Below are positions 17,461-25,636 of a stretch of DNA of 46,937 nt, piece after piece; within the stretch, counting starts at the first letter, position 1, and every line of letters starts with the position of its first letter. The translations under genes were made by a program, and so were the position numbers. Under the pieces are notes generated by a model, which worked only from the letters and a program-made list of their open reading frames with translations, had not been told where the DNA came from and searched no databases. Source of the DNA: Riemerella anatipestifer (GTDB lineage: Bacteria > Bacteroidota > Bacteroidia > Flavobacteriales > Weeksellaceae); contig NZ_QXHU01000007.1 of assembly GCF_009663465.1 (NCBI RefSeq), positions 1 through 46,937 on the forward strand. The letters are read 5' to 3'.

Positions 17461-19317
17461 TTAGTTATCCTTAATGCACCTCACGCTGAACCCGCCAGCT
17501 CGGCTGTCGTTGCGGCCCGCACTGCTATTATTGCTCTTGAACCACAGACCCCAAGAGCGCGAGCTATTGCCCACCTCGCTGCTCCAGAAGCTGCCGAGGC
17601 TGCTCTGACTGCTGAACGACCCACTACCGCTCCAACGGTGCCCAGACGCCGGCAGACGGAGGTTTGTCTCGTTCCACATATTTGAATTACCACTGGAATT
17701 TGTTCCCGTAGCACCTGTAATTGCCGTATGCAACGCTTGCCACTCCGTGAGAGTAGGCACATGATAACCCACAGGACAAGGATTATTCGCTCCATTGGCA
17801 CGCCACAACTGATGACTTGAAGTTTGCTGATTAACAAAAGGGGTTACCCACGAATAATCTGATGAATTATACGGTATAAAATTGTTCGTACCTGCATTTG
17901 CCCAAGAAGAAGACACTGAACCTGAACCTGTATATTTAGGTGTACCATTTGTTGAGCTTGTCCAAGTAATCAACTCGTGCCCATCAGGCTTTCTCTGCCA
18001 CTGGAACAATGAACCATAAGCATTATGGTCGGTTTTTGAGGTGGCTTGTTGGGTTGGGTTGAATACCGAAGAATTTACATTAGCATAATTCGCTCCAAGG
18101 TTGTTGTTGAGCCAAGTTCTACCATCTGGACCTGTAATGGGGATATAAATGAACTGATGCTCCATTTCGGTAGATGCCCAAGGCGAAGGGCTACCCATAT
18201 CTGACAAACATTGCTGCGTGGTCTTACCGAAACAACGGTCGGGAACCCCACCAATCCCTTTGAGAACCACCGTATGTGTAGGAACTGTACCATTGATTTG
18301 ATAGGTAAATGTAGCAATGGTATACTCCGCTCCCGGTGCCATTTTCTTTACCAAATATTCTGTATCAGTCCCACCAACCGTAAGCGTAGCCACCAAAGTA
18401 CCTGTAACACCAAAATTCCCAGCAGGAATGTTAAGCGTAAGACTATTGATATCTCCTCCCTCTCCCAAAGCAGTCGGCTGGGTAACGCTGATGGCATCAT
18501 ACGAACCTTGCCCATTGGTATAAGGTATTTTTATAGAAACTTGGTTAGCCCCATTATTGATTTTCCCCTGAACATTTGAACTATTGTAAGTCAAAGAAAC
18601 CACATATTCCGTAACGGGAGATTTTGGAGTGGCAGAACCATTACCTACCATAGTAGATTGGTCGGCTTGGGCTCCGAGTTTATTAAAATTGGCTTGCAAA
18701 GTGCCTGTTTCGGGTGTGCCAGAGAGTGTGTACCACAACATAGCAGACTCCCCAGAGTTAAGACTAATGAGGCTGCCCGAAGTACAAGGGGCTACACCAC
18801 CTGTTGGAAGTTTTTGCCATTGGCAGTTGCCAGCCGAAATACTAGCCGAGCCATTATGCACCGTAATCGCATCGTGAAACGCCGAACTGATATTCCCAAA
18901 CGAGTTGTTTTCTAACTTAAATTTGGCTTTATTGGCACTGGTAAACGCCACGCCACCCACATAAGAGCCTTCAAAGCCTGCTGCCTTTACCGCTACCGAC
19001 TGGGTTTGGTTGCTCCCCGGCATACAAGTCCACTGGTGAACCCCCGAAACCACGCCTTGATAAATCTCCACACAGCTTTTGTCGGTATTGTAAATCATCG
19101 TGCCTTTTTTAGGGCTGGTAAAGGTAGAACGCTCGGTAGTGCTAAACTCTGGAAACAATACGCCCTGCGTGTGCCCACTTGGGAGCGTATTTAGTTCTTT
19201 CTTAGAAATATCTAAAGTGGCTTGTGGTTCTTTAGTATTGATGCCCACTCTGCCGTTGTAATCTTGGGCGTTCAGCACTAAGGGCAGAAACATCGCACAT
19301 AACAAAGTTTTTTTCAT
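17461..19317 (-). CDS. Exported FISUMP-domain protein, paralogue 1
   Basis: A 618-residue exported protein (signal MKKTLLCAMFLPLVLNAQ). Residues 22-100 hold the head module GRVGINTKEPQATLDI ... KKGTMIYNTDKSCVEIYQG; a beta-rich middle follows (about 105-355); the C-terminal 240 residues are a Fibrobacter major paralogous (FISUMP) domain with GPDGRTWLNNNLGA, YGSLFQWQR, NPCPVGYHVPT.TEW and SVRCIKDN, a family with a C-type-lectin/FGE-like fold. The frame extends upstream to a TTG at 19710, but signal peptide and paralogy fix the ATG at 19317. The last 200 bp are 58 percent GC, against 42 percent at the same place in paralogue 2. Probably a surface protein; function unknown. Confidence 0.88.
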   Translation of the reverse strand: MKKTLLCAMFLPLVLNAQDYNGRVGINTKEPQATLDISKKELNTLPSGHTQGVLFPEFSTTERSTFTSPKKGTMIYNTDKSCVEIYQGVVSGVHQWTCMPGSNQTQSVAVKAAGFEGSYVGGVAFTSANKAKFKLENNSFGNISSAFHDAITVHNGSASISAGNCQWQKLPTGGVAPCTSGSLISLNSGESAMLWYTLSGTPETGTLQANFNKLGAQADQSTMVGNGSATPKSPVTEYVVSLTYNSSNVQGKINNGANQVSIKIPYTNGQGSYDAISVTQPTALGEGGDINSLTLNIPAGNFGVTGTLVATLTVGGTDTEYLVKKMAPGAEYTIATFTYQINGTVPTHTVVLKGIGGVPDRCFGKTTQQCLSDMGSPSPWASTEMEHQFIYIPITGPDGRTWLNNNLGANYANVNSSVFNPTQQATSKTDHNAYGSLFQWQRKPDGHELITWTSSTNGTPKYTGSGSVSSSWANAGTNNFIPYNSSDYSWVTPFVNQQTSSHQLWRANGANNPCPVGYHVPTLTEWQALHTAITGATGTNSSGNSNMWNETNLRLPASGHRWSGSGSFSSQSSLGSFWSSEVGNSSRSWGLWFKSNNSSAGRNDSRAGGFSVRCIKDN

Positions 19318-19945
19318 AATGTTAAAGTTTATAGATGTTAAGTTGTGAAATTGTGAAGTTGCGAAGTTGTAAAAAAGTTTAAAGTTCAAGGAGCTGAAGC
19401 TGTTCAAGGTTCTATGTTTAAGGTTTAAGGGATATGTACGCTTATTCAACCTTGAATATTTGAACTTTAAACTTTGAACTCTTGAACCCTTACCCCTTGA
19501 ATATTTGAACTTTAAACCTTGAACTCTTGAACCAATAAGAAAACGCCTTTCCCCTCTAAACACACACAAAACGAGAGGAAAGGCTAAAACAGAAAGAACA
19601 GAACGCTCCTCCTGTACGCTAGAAGCCCTAAACCCAAACAACCAATTTAACTTATGAAAAAGACGGACTTCTAGCAGATATTTATGAAAACAAAACTTAG
19701 CGTATGCCAAACGCCAAATGCCCCCAATGAAGATTGGCGGAACATTATTTATGATCGATGATAAAAATCTAGATAAAAAGTGGTATAATACGCGTACGCG
19801 TGTAGCTCTTCTGTGTGTTTACACAATTATTTGGAACTACCAAATTTTTGTGTAAGTTTTTTTCACTTTTTTGTATGTAGCTGGTATTGCGTGTCATAAA
19901 ACTGGGACAAACATATCACCTTTTGCGGAAGTATGCAAGTTTTTA
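19318..19945 (-). promoter_or_regulatory. Long structured 5' leader of FISUMP paralogue 1 (duplicated)
   Basis: About 600 nt between promoter and start codon, recurring nearly intact at 32105-32730. Read on the minus strand it holds, in order: stem C (19618-19675, 11 bp), stem B (19590-19614, 10 bp with G-U pairs), stem A (19545-19584, 12 bp), then AT-rich short repeats. The repeats are built on TTCAAG/TTTAAA words (two blocks of about 48 bp, 19443-19535), followed by GAAGTTG-type words next to the start codon. A fused reading frame runs through it but is not supported as protein. Confidence 0.75.
19908..19938 (-). promoter_or_regulatory. Promoter of the FISUMP-1 operon
   Basis: Minus strand: -33 TTG (19936-19938), 20-nt spacer, -7 TATGTTTG (19908-19915). 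The same promoter with identical spacing lies before the paralogous leader at 32693-32723. Transcription from here gives a leader of about 580 nt. Confidence 0.7.
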
Positions 19946-20013
19946 GAACATTTTTAAATATTTAGTAACTCTATTGTAAGTTTATCGGCTTTAATCTTAT
20001 AGCCAATCAGCAT

Positions 20014-20051
20014 AAAAAAAATCTTTTAGCAAACCGCTAAAAGATTTTTTT
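20014..20051. terminator. Bidirectional-looking terminator after asd
   Basis: A 10-bp stem ATCTTTTAGC/GCTAAAAGAT with a 5-nt loop, flanked by A residues on the left and T residues on the right, 20 bp past the asd stop. On the minus strand it ends asd transcription. Confidence 0.88.
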
Positions 20052-20070
20052 ATCACTTTGTATTTATCAT

Positions 20071-21078
20071 CTAAACCAACTGATGTTTTACCAAATATTC
20101 TGCAATTTGTACCGCGTTGGTAGCCGCTCCTTTTCTTAGGTTATCTGCTACAATCCAACAGTTAAGCGTGTTAGGTTGAGAGCTATCTCTTCTTAATCTA
20201 CCCACAAAAACATCATCTTTACCTTCGGAGTATCTTGCCATAGGATACAGATTTTGGCTCAAATCGTCCTGAAGCGTTACGCCGCTAGTGTTGGCTAGTA
20301 TTTGTTTTACCTCATCTAAATCAAAATCGTTTTCAAACTCTATGTTTACGCTTTCGGAGTGTCCGCCTTGCACAGGCACTCTTACCGCTGTAGCCGTGAG
20401 GTTAAAGCTATCATCTCCCATAATTTTCTTAGGCTCACGCATCAGTTTAAGCTCTTCTTTGGTGTAGCCTTCGTCTGAAAACACATCGCAGTGTGGCAAA
20501 GCATTTTTGAATATTTCATAAGGGTAAACCTTCGGAACTGATGCTTCTCCACCTTCTACAGAAGTTCTAATTTCATCATTAAGCTGGTCAACCGCCGCCT
20601 TACCTGTCCCTGTAACCGACTGATAGGTAGATACCACCACTCTCTTTATTTTGTACTTTTTATGCAACGGATTAAGCACCATCACCAACTGAATTGTGGA
20701 ACAGTTTGGGTTGGCAATAATCTTATCGTCTTTGGTTAAAACCTCTGCATTTATTTCTGGAACTACCAATTTTTTAGTAGGGTCCATTCGCCACGCTGAA
20801 GAGTTATCCACCACAAAAGAGCCTACTTCTGCAAACTTAGGCGCCCACTCCAAAGAAGTGCCACCACCTGCGGAAAATATCGCAATGGCAGGTTGTTTCG
20901 CTACGGCATCTTCCATAGACACTATAGGATATTCTGCTCCTTTAAATTTTATCTTTTTTCCAACTGATTTTTCAGACGCTACGGGGATAAGCTCCGTTAC
21001 AGGAAAATCTCTTTCTTCCAACACTTTAAGCATCACTTGTCCCACCATACCTGTAGCACCTACTACTGCTATTTTCAT
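20071..21078 (-). CDS. asd: Aspartate-semialdehyde dehydrogenase
   Basis: Reduces aspartyl phosphate to aspartate semialdehyde (lysine, diaminopimelate, threonine and methionine synthesis), NADPH-dependent, cytoplasmic. The 335-residue protein has the N-terminal VGATGMVGQVML nucleotide-binding loop, the active-site Cys in IIANPNCSTIQLVM, STYQSVTGTGKAAVDQL, and the conserved His in VPVQGGHSESVNIEF. Full length for the family. It appears to be a single-gene unit between a strong terminator and a 13-bp inverted repeat upstream. Confidence 0.96.
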   Translation of the reverse strand: MKIAVVGATGMVGQVMLKVLEERDFPVTELIPVASEKSVGKKIKFKGAEYPIVSMEDAVAKQPAIAIFSAGGGTSLEWAPKFAEVGSFVVDNSSAWRMDPTKKLVVPEINAEVLTKDDKIIANPNCSTIQLVMVLNPLHKKYKIKRVVVSTYQSVTGTGKAAVDQLNDEIRTSVEGGEASVPKVYPYEIFKNALPHCDVFSDEGYTKEELKLMREPKKIMGDDSFNLTATAVRVPVQGGHSESVNIEFENDFDLDEVKQILANTSGVTLQDDLSQNLYPMARYSEGKDDVFVGRLRRDSSQPNTLNCWIVADNLRKGAATNAVQIAEYLVKHQLV

Positions 21079-21108
21079 ATCTAATTTATTCTTTGTTTAT
21101 TTTAGCAC

Positions 21109-21151
21109 CAACGCTCTAAAACACCGTAATTGTTGATTTTTTAGAGCGTTG
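21109..21151. terminator. 13-bp inverted repeat between asd and the upstream gene
   Basis: CAACGCTCTAAAA (21109-21121) pairs perfectly with TTTTAGAGCGTTG (21139-21151) across a 17-nt loop. It follows the stop of the four-helix membrane protein gene by 26 bp and precedes asd. It lacks a good T-tract on the minus strand, so it may be a weak terminator or a regulatory hairpin for asd. Confidence 0.5.
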
Positions 21152-21177
21152 ATTTAATTATTTTTAAACCTAACTTT

Positions 21178-21615
21178 TTACCCCAAAAGTCTATCAAAAG
21201 GGAACCTCAATAAGAATAAAACTACCGCTAACAGCCCCATAATAACAATACCAAAGTTAAGGGTTTCAGAAGTTTTAATTTTCTTGTTTACTATCGTCAT
21301 CAGTACAGCCGCTACCAACATCGTTACAGGGTGTTCTACATAAGAAAACCTTAAAACGGCATCTTTCATAATGCCTCCCATACCTATTTCTTTAAGGTAG
21401 AACAAAAACTGGGATTTAAAAAACAACATTCCCAAACCTATAAGAAACTGCGTGTGAAACAAAATCATTGTAAATAAGCTGGACTTTCTAAGTAACTTGG
21501 ATACTTTACCAGAATAGCCAAACATAGCCACCAAAAGTGCCACCACAAATACTGCTGCCGCTACTAAAACTAAATAAGCAAACCCTCTATGAGCGTGCAA
21601 AATCATATTTTCCAT
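21178..21615 (-). CDS. Four-helix membrane protein of unknown function
   Basis: A 145-residue protein with four clear hydrophobic helices (about 13-33, 46-66, 92-110, 120-140). His residues in HAHRG (7-9) and HTQF (about 54) and YVEHP (about 94) lie close to the helices, which resembles small cytochrome-b-like proteins, but no heme-binding pattern is secure. Its start is 97 bp from the end of the EEP gene. I do not assign a function. Confidence 0.75.
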   Translation of the reverse strand: MENMILHAHRGFAYLVLVAAAVFVVALLVAMFGYSGKVSKLLRKSSLFTMILFHTQFLIGLGMLFFKSQFLFYLKEIGMGGIMKDAVLRFSYVEHPVTMLVAAVLMTIVNKKIKTSETLNFGIVIMGLLAVVLFLLRFPFDRLLG

Positions 21616-21712
21616 AACTATCTATTTTTCGGTAGCAAATATAGAAAAAAATCCCAACGAATACCGCTGAGATTTAGTAGAATTGGTGGTTATTCTTCTT
21701 ATCAAAAATATT

Positions 21713-22693
21713 TTAGTAACTAAATTCTCCAATGATAGGGTAGTGGTCGGACAGTTGTCTGCTTCTATCCGTTTTCAGAGAAATGGGTTTTATTTCTTTA
21801 GTTGAAAAGAGATAATCTATCCTTATCGGAAATTTATAATCGTGAAAAGTAGTTCCTAAGCCTTTGCCTACTTCTAAGAAGCTGTCCGTCATATTTTGGC
21901 TTAGATAATAATACTCATAAGAATTAGGAACGGCATTAAAATCACCCCCTAAAACCACAGGATAAGGCGATTTTTCTACTGCGTGTCTTATCTGCTCTAC
22001 TTGAGTTTGGTGAGCTTTAAAGACAGGTAAAAATCGTGCTATTAAACTTTTGGCTTTTTCTTCGGAAACAGTAAGATTCGTGCTTGGTTTTACCATATCT
22101 TTATTTAACTCAAAAGGCTTTAAATAAACATTTATAAATCTTATCCGTTTGCCTTTAATTTCGGTGTCTATATAACCCGCATAGCCATTATCTGCATCAA
22201 TTAGAATTCTCCCAGATTCTATTATAGGTGTTTTAGAGTAGAACTCCAAAATGTCTATTTCTTTTCTGTAAGGCATACTTTCTATCTCTTCTTTAAAATC
22301 TCCTTTCTCTTGTATTAGAATAATATCAGGAGAGAAAGATTCTAGATGATAGTCTATATTAGCGGTACCAGCTTCTGCGGCTTTAATATTAAAACTAACC
22401 ACCTTGAAATCAAAAGCGTTTTTATTTTCTGTGGAATAGTTAACCCATCTCCTGATAGGCGTTAAAAGCAATGCTAAAGCCAATAGAAAAAATAAACCTC
22501 TCTTTTTCCAACTCAAAATCCAAAACAAACATAACAGACAATAGCCCAAAACTAAAATAGGGAAGGCTAAAGACAAAAAATTAAGTTCTGCAAATATTCT
22601 TGGCGGAATGTAGGCATTCATCATACACAAATAGAGCAATGCCAAAAGCCCTAAATGTATAATAAATACAATTATTCTAAGAATTTTCATCAT
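21713..22693 (-). CDS. Membrane-anchored endonuclease/exonuclease/phosphatase-fold protein
   Basis: A 326-residue protein with three N-terminal membrane helices (about 5-25, 38-60, 65-82) and a C-terminal EEP domain (about 95-326): FNIKAAEA, ILIQEKGDF (catalytic Glu), VVLGGDFNAVPNS (Asp and Asn of the active site), and RIDYLFST ... LSDHYPIIGEF (catalytic Asp-His). The soluble domain probably acts outside the inner membrane on a phosphodiester or phosphomonoester; the substrate is not predictable. It lies 12 bp after the rhomboid gene in the mutL operon. Confidence 0.88.
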   Translation of the reverse strand: MMKILRIIVFIIHLGLLALLYLCMMNAYIPPRIFAELNFLSLAFPILVLGYCLLCLFWILSWKKRGLFFLLALALLLTPIRRWVNYSTENKNAFDFKVVSFNIKAAEAGTANIDYHLESFSPDIILIQEKGDFKEEIESMPYRKEIDILEFYSKTPIIESGRILIDADNGYAGYIDTEIKGKRIRFINVYLKPFELNKDMVKPSTNLTVSEEKAKSLIARFLPVFKAHQTQVEQIRHAVEKSPYPVVLGGDFNAVPNSYEYYYLSQNMTDSFLEVGKGLGTTFHDYKFPIRIDYLFSTKEIKPISLKTDRSRQLSDHYPIIGEFSY

Positions 22694-22705
22694 TTATCGG
22701 GGCTA

Positions 22706-23443
22706 TTACTGTATTCTGAAACGGTTTCTACTCCACATTTTTATAAGAATATATCCTACTAATGCTCCGCCTAAATGGGCAAAATGTGCCACATTATCTC
22801 CCGCCATTTGGGTAAACCCTAAATAAATAGACCCTGCTATAATGATTGGAAATAGTATTTTAGCCTTTATTGGGAATGGTATAAACAAAATCATAATCCC
22901 TGCATTAGGGTAAGCCACTGCGAAAGCCGCTAACACACCAAATATAGCTCCAGAAGCACCTACCATTGGTGTTATTAAAAATTGTTGTAATTGTGATACC
23001 TCATCACTTCTTCCGAAAATAGCTCTTATGTTTAAAGAAGGATTGTTAAGATTAGCTCCTCTAAATACCGAGGCTAAATCTACACCTTGCTGATGCAGAC
23101 TGCTGGTAAGCTGATAGAAGTGATAATAGTTCCAAACATTAAATAGAATGAACGCTCCCAACCCACTAAAAAAGTAAAGTATAAGGTATTTCTTCTCGCC
23201 TAAAGCCCTTTCCAAAACAGAACCGAAACTCCACAAACCTATCATATTAAACAAAAGATGCGTAAACCCTCCGTGCATAAACATATGCGTAATGATTTGC
23301 CAAGACCTAAAGTTAGGCGACAAAGGGAAATAAGCTGGTAAGAAATTCTCTATCCCTGCGGGTAAAAAGTAACCTAGTATAAATACAACCACATTGATGA
23401 TGATAAGGTTTCTAGTGATTGGTGGTATATTCTGAAACATCAT
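22706..23443 (-). CDS. Rhomboid-family intramembrane serine protease
   Basis: A 245-residue inner-membrane protein with six or more helices. It shows the rhomboid features HMFMHGGFTHLLFNMIGLW (His and Asn on TM2), GASGAIFGVLAAF (catalytic Ser on TM4) and HFAHLGGALVGYIL (catalytic His on TM6). It cleaves transmembrane segments; the substrate is unknown. It sits 12 bp after mutL and 12 bp before the EEP gene, so the three genes form one transcription unit. Confidence 0.93.
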   Translation of the reverse strand: MMFQNIPPITRNLIIINVVVFILGYFLPAGIENFLPAYFPLSPNFRSWQIITHMFMHGGFTHLLFNMIGLWSFGSVLERALGEKKYLILYFFSGLGAFILFNVWNYYHFYQLTSSLHQQGVDLASVFRGANLNNPSLNIRAIFGRSDEVSQLQQFLITPMVGASGAIFGVLAAFAVAYPNAGIMILFIPFPIKAKILFPIIIAGSIYLGFTQMAGDNVAHFAHLGGALVGYILIKMWSRNRFRIQ

Positions 23444-23455
23444 TTTTTAGTTTTA

Positions 23456-25252
23456 TCAATTTTTAATTTTATTCTTCAAGTCTTCCAATGGCAGGGCAAT
23501 GTAACATTTTTTTCCTGATGGCGTGTATTCAGGAAAGCCTAAATCTGAGAAGTCTTTTATCATCTGCTCTACTTCGGTTTTATAGAAGAAATCAAAGCGA
23601 GACTTAGCGTTAATCTTAGTCCATTGATTTTCATAGTAAGCCATAAACTCGTCCTCAGTTTTATAGTCCAGCACTTCAAATAGTTTCTCCAAAAACTCAT
23701 TGACTTGCTTTTCCTTCAATCCGTTAGGTACAGCGTTTATTCTCAAAACATTGTCGTCCCCAAGTTCCATTTCAAAGCCTAATTGTGGCAAATATTTCTT
23801 TATGGAACGGTATTTATTTTTCTCCATTTCGTTGAGCAGATACTCTATAGAAAAAAGTAATTTTTGACCTACACCTGTCTCTTTTTTCTGTTTTCTTCGC
23901 TCGCTAACAACTACAGAATGCATTCTTCCCAAATCTAGCATAAGCGTATCTTCGCCTCGGTTATAGAGCCAATAACCATTAGGTAATCTCATTAAATCCT
24001 CATCAAAGTCTTCATCTTCAAATAAATTGATTTTAGAAGGTTCTGCTGTGGTAATATTTTGGCTATAAAGCTCTGTAAGAGCAATGCTTTCAGAAGGTTT
24101 TACACGCTCTTGCTGAAACGGATTATAATCTCTATCTACCTGTATAGACGGTGCTTTGTAGCTACTATTACTAATAGACGGCGTGGCTTTAGGATAATGA
24201 CTTTGCAAACCTAAAAGCTGACTTTGGCTTTCATCTTTATCAAAATCTAAACTAGGGGATACATTATAAACACCTAAAGATTTCTTTATCGTGGAGCGAA
24301 TAAGAGCGAAAATAAGAGCTTCGTCCTCAAATTTAATTTCGGTTTTTTGTGGATGTATGTTTACATCTATTTTCTCTGGGTCTATTTCTAGATATAAGAA
24401 AAACGACGGATTGTAGCCCTGCTGAAGCAGCCCATCAAACGCCTCCTGAACTGCCTTGTTGAGATAAGCACTTCTAAAAAATCGACCATTAACAAAGAAA
24501 AATTGTTCTCCTCTCGATTTCTTAGCTCCTTCTGGTTTTGCAACATAACCATTAAGTTTTACCCAATCTAAATCTTCTTTTATAGGAATAAGTAAAGGCT
24601 GAAGTTTCCTACCGAATATATCTACAATTCTTTGTAGAAGACTTGCTTTTCTGAGTTTGAAAATTTCCTCATCATTATGATAAAGCGAAAATTCTATATC
24701 CTCATGAGCCAATGCCACTCTGTGGAACTCATCTATAATGTGTCTAAACTCTATATTGTTAGATTTTAAAAATTTACGCCTAGCAGGTACATTGTAAAAT
24801 AAGTTTTTAACCGCAAAGTTAGACCCTTCCGAAGTTTGTATAGCCTCCTGAAATTGCAACTCTCCACCCTCTATATAGATATTAGTACCTACAATATCTT
24901 CTTCTTTTTTAGTTTTCAGCTCTACCTGTGCCACCGCTGCAATAGAGGCTAAGGCTTCGCCTCTAAAACCCTTAGTAGCAATCTTAAAAATATCTTCGGT
25001 AGCGTAGATTTTAGAAGTGGCGTGGCGTTCAAAAGCCATTCTTGCGTCAGTTTCGGACATTCCCACACCATTATCTACTACTTGTATCAAGTTTTTGCCA
25101 GCTTCTCTTATGATGAGTTCTACTTTAGTTGCCTTAGCATCTATAGCATTCTCTATCAGCTCCTTTACTACAGAAGCTGGTCTTTGCACCACCTCACCCG
25201 CTGCAATTTGGTTGGCTACATAATCTGGTAAAAGTCTAATAATATCTGCCAT
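23456..25252 (-). CDS. mutL: DNA mismatch repair protein MutL
   Basis: Couples MutS mismatch recognition to strand removal. The 598-residue protein has the N-terminal GHKL ATPase: ENAIDAKAT, DNGVGMSETDA, TKGFRGEALASIAAV, then KFLKSNN and the FVNGR segment; a linker (about 340-410); and a C-terminal dimerisation domain. At the place of the MutL endonuclease motif (DQHAxxE) the sequence reads DLGRMHSVVVSERRK, so the metal-binding motif appears lost. A possible -7 element TATTTTTG is at 25272-25279. Confidence 0.94.
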   Translation of the reverse strand: MADIIRLLPDYVANQIAAGEVVQRPASVVKELIENAIDAKATKVELIIREAGKNLIQVVDNGVGMSETDARMAFERHATSKIYATEDIFKIATKGFRGEALASIAAVAQVELKTKKEEDIVGTNIYIEGGELQFQEAIQTSEGSNFAVKNLFYNVPARRKFLKSNNIEFRHIIDEFHRVALAHEDIEFSLYHNDEEIFKLRKASLLQRIVDIFGRKLQPLLIPIKEDLDWVKLNGYVAKPEGAKKSRGEQFFFVNGRFFRSAYLNKAVQEAFDGLLQQGYNPSFFLYLEIDPEKIDVNIHPQKTEIKFEDEALIFALIRSTIKKSLGVYNVSPSLDFDKDESQSQLLGLQSHYPKATPSISNSSYKAPSIQVDRDYNPFQQERVKPSESIALTELYSQNITTAEPSKINLFEDEDFDEDLMRLPNGYWLYNRGEDTLMLDLGRMHSVVVSERRKQKKETGVGQKLLFSIEYLLNEMEKNKYRSIKKYLPQLGFEMELGDDNVLRINAVPNGLKEKQVNEFLEKLFEVLDYKTEDEFMAYYENQWTKINAKSRFDFFYKTEVEQMIKDFSDLGFPEYTPSGKKCYIALPLEDLKNKIKN

Positions 25253-25460
25253 AAACTCGCTTTATCCGCCCCAAAAATAGGCATAAGATTTTTAGCAAAA
25301 AAACGCATTTATTTTTACTTTTATCATTTAATAACAATATTTAATATTTATTATTAAATTACCAATACAAACTATACAATACACAAAAAGTAAAAACTCT
25401 TTTATAAATATGTAATTATTACCACACTTTACCTTTAAAATGAATCTTTAATAAAATTAT

Positions 25461-25468
25461 TAACTTTG
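25461..25468 (+). promoter_or_regulatory. -7 promoter element before the 25.5-29.3 kb gene group
   Basis: TAACTTTG is a perfect TAnnTTTG match; the identical element TAACTTTG with the same following GCA lies before the paralogous pair at 32794. No clear -33 element is seen. The upstream part of this gap (25280-25460) is AT-rich with no other feature. Confidence 0.5.
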
Positions 25469-25485
25469 CAAAAAACTTGCAAAGA

Positions 25486-25554
25486 ATGCATTACAAGAAC
25501 TATTTTCTAATGGCGAGTCTTTGTATTGTTATACTTTTTGCCTTCAAATCTTAA
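25486..25554 (+). CDS. Possible 22-residue hydrophobic leader peptide
   Basis: Starting about 18 nt after the -7 element, an ATG opens a 22-codon frame: MHYKNYFL followed by a hydrophobic stretch MASLCIVILFAF and KS before TAA. It looks like a single membrane-spanning or signal-like mini-protein. A second mini-frame of 12 codons (MKWECITQGCNE) follows at 25593. Neither can be proved coding; they may act as leader peptides for the downstream exported-protein gene. Confidence 0.35.
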   Translation: MHYKNYFLMASLCIVILFAFKS

Positions 25555-25636
25555 AACCAAGTGGAATTCCATACAATCCTTACATAATGAAATGGGAATG
25601 TATTACCCAAGGTTGTAACGAATAAAAAATGATGAT

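Noticed and set aside
19655-19675. Plus-strand mini-frame MKKTDF present in both leaders
   Set aside because: It lies in the arm of stem C, on the strand opposite to transcription, and is only six codons long.
19318-19710. In-frame N-terminal extension of FISUMP 1 (and the separate frame at 32109-32489)
   Set aside because: It starts at TTG, precedes a complete signal peptide, contains low-complexity repeats and structured stems, and in the second copy the frame breaks before the gene. It is untranslated leader.
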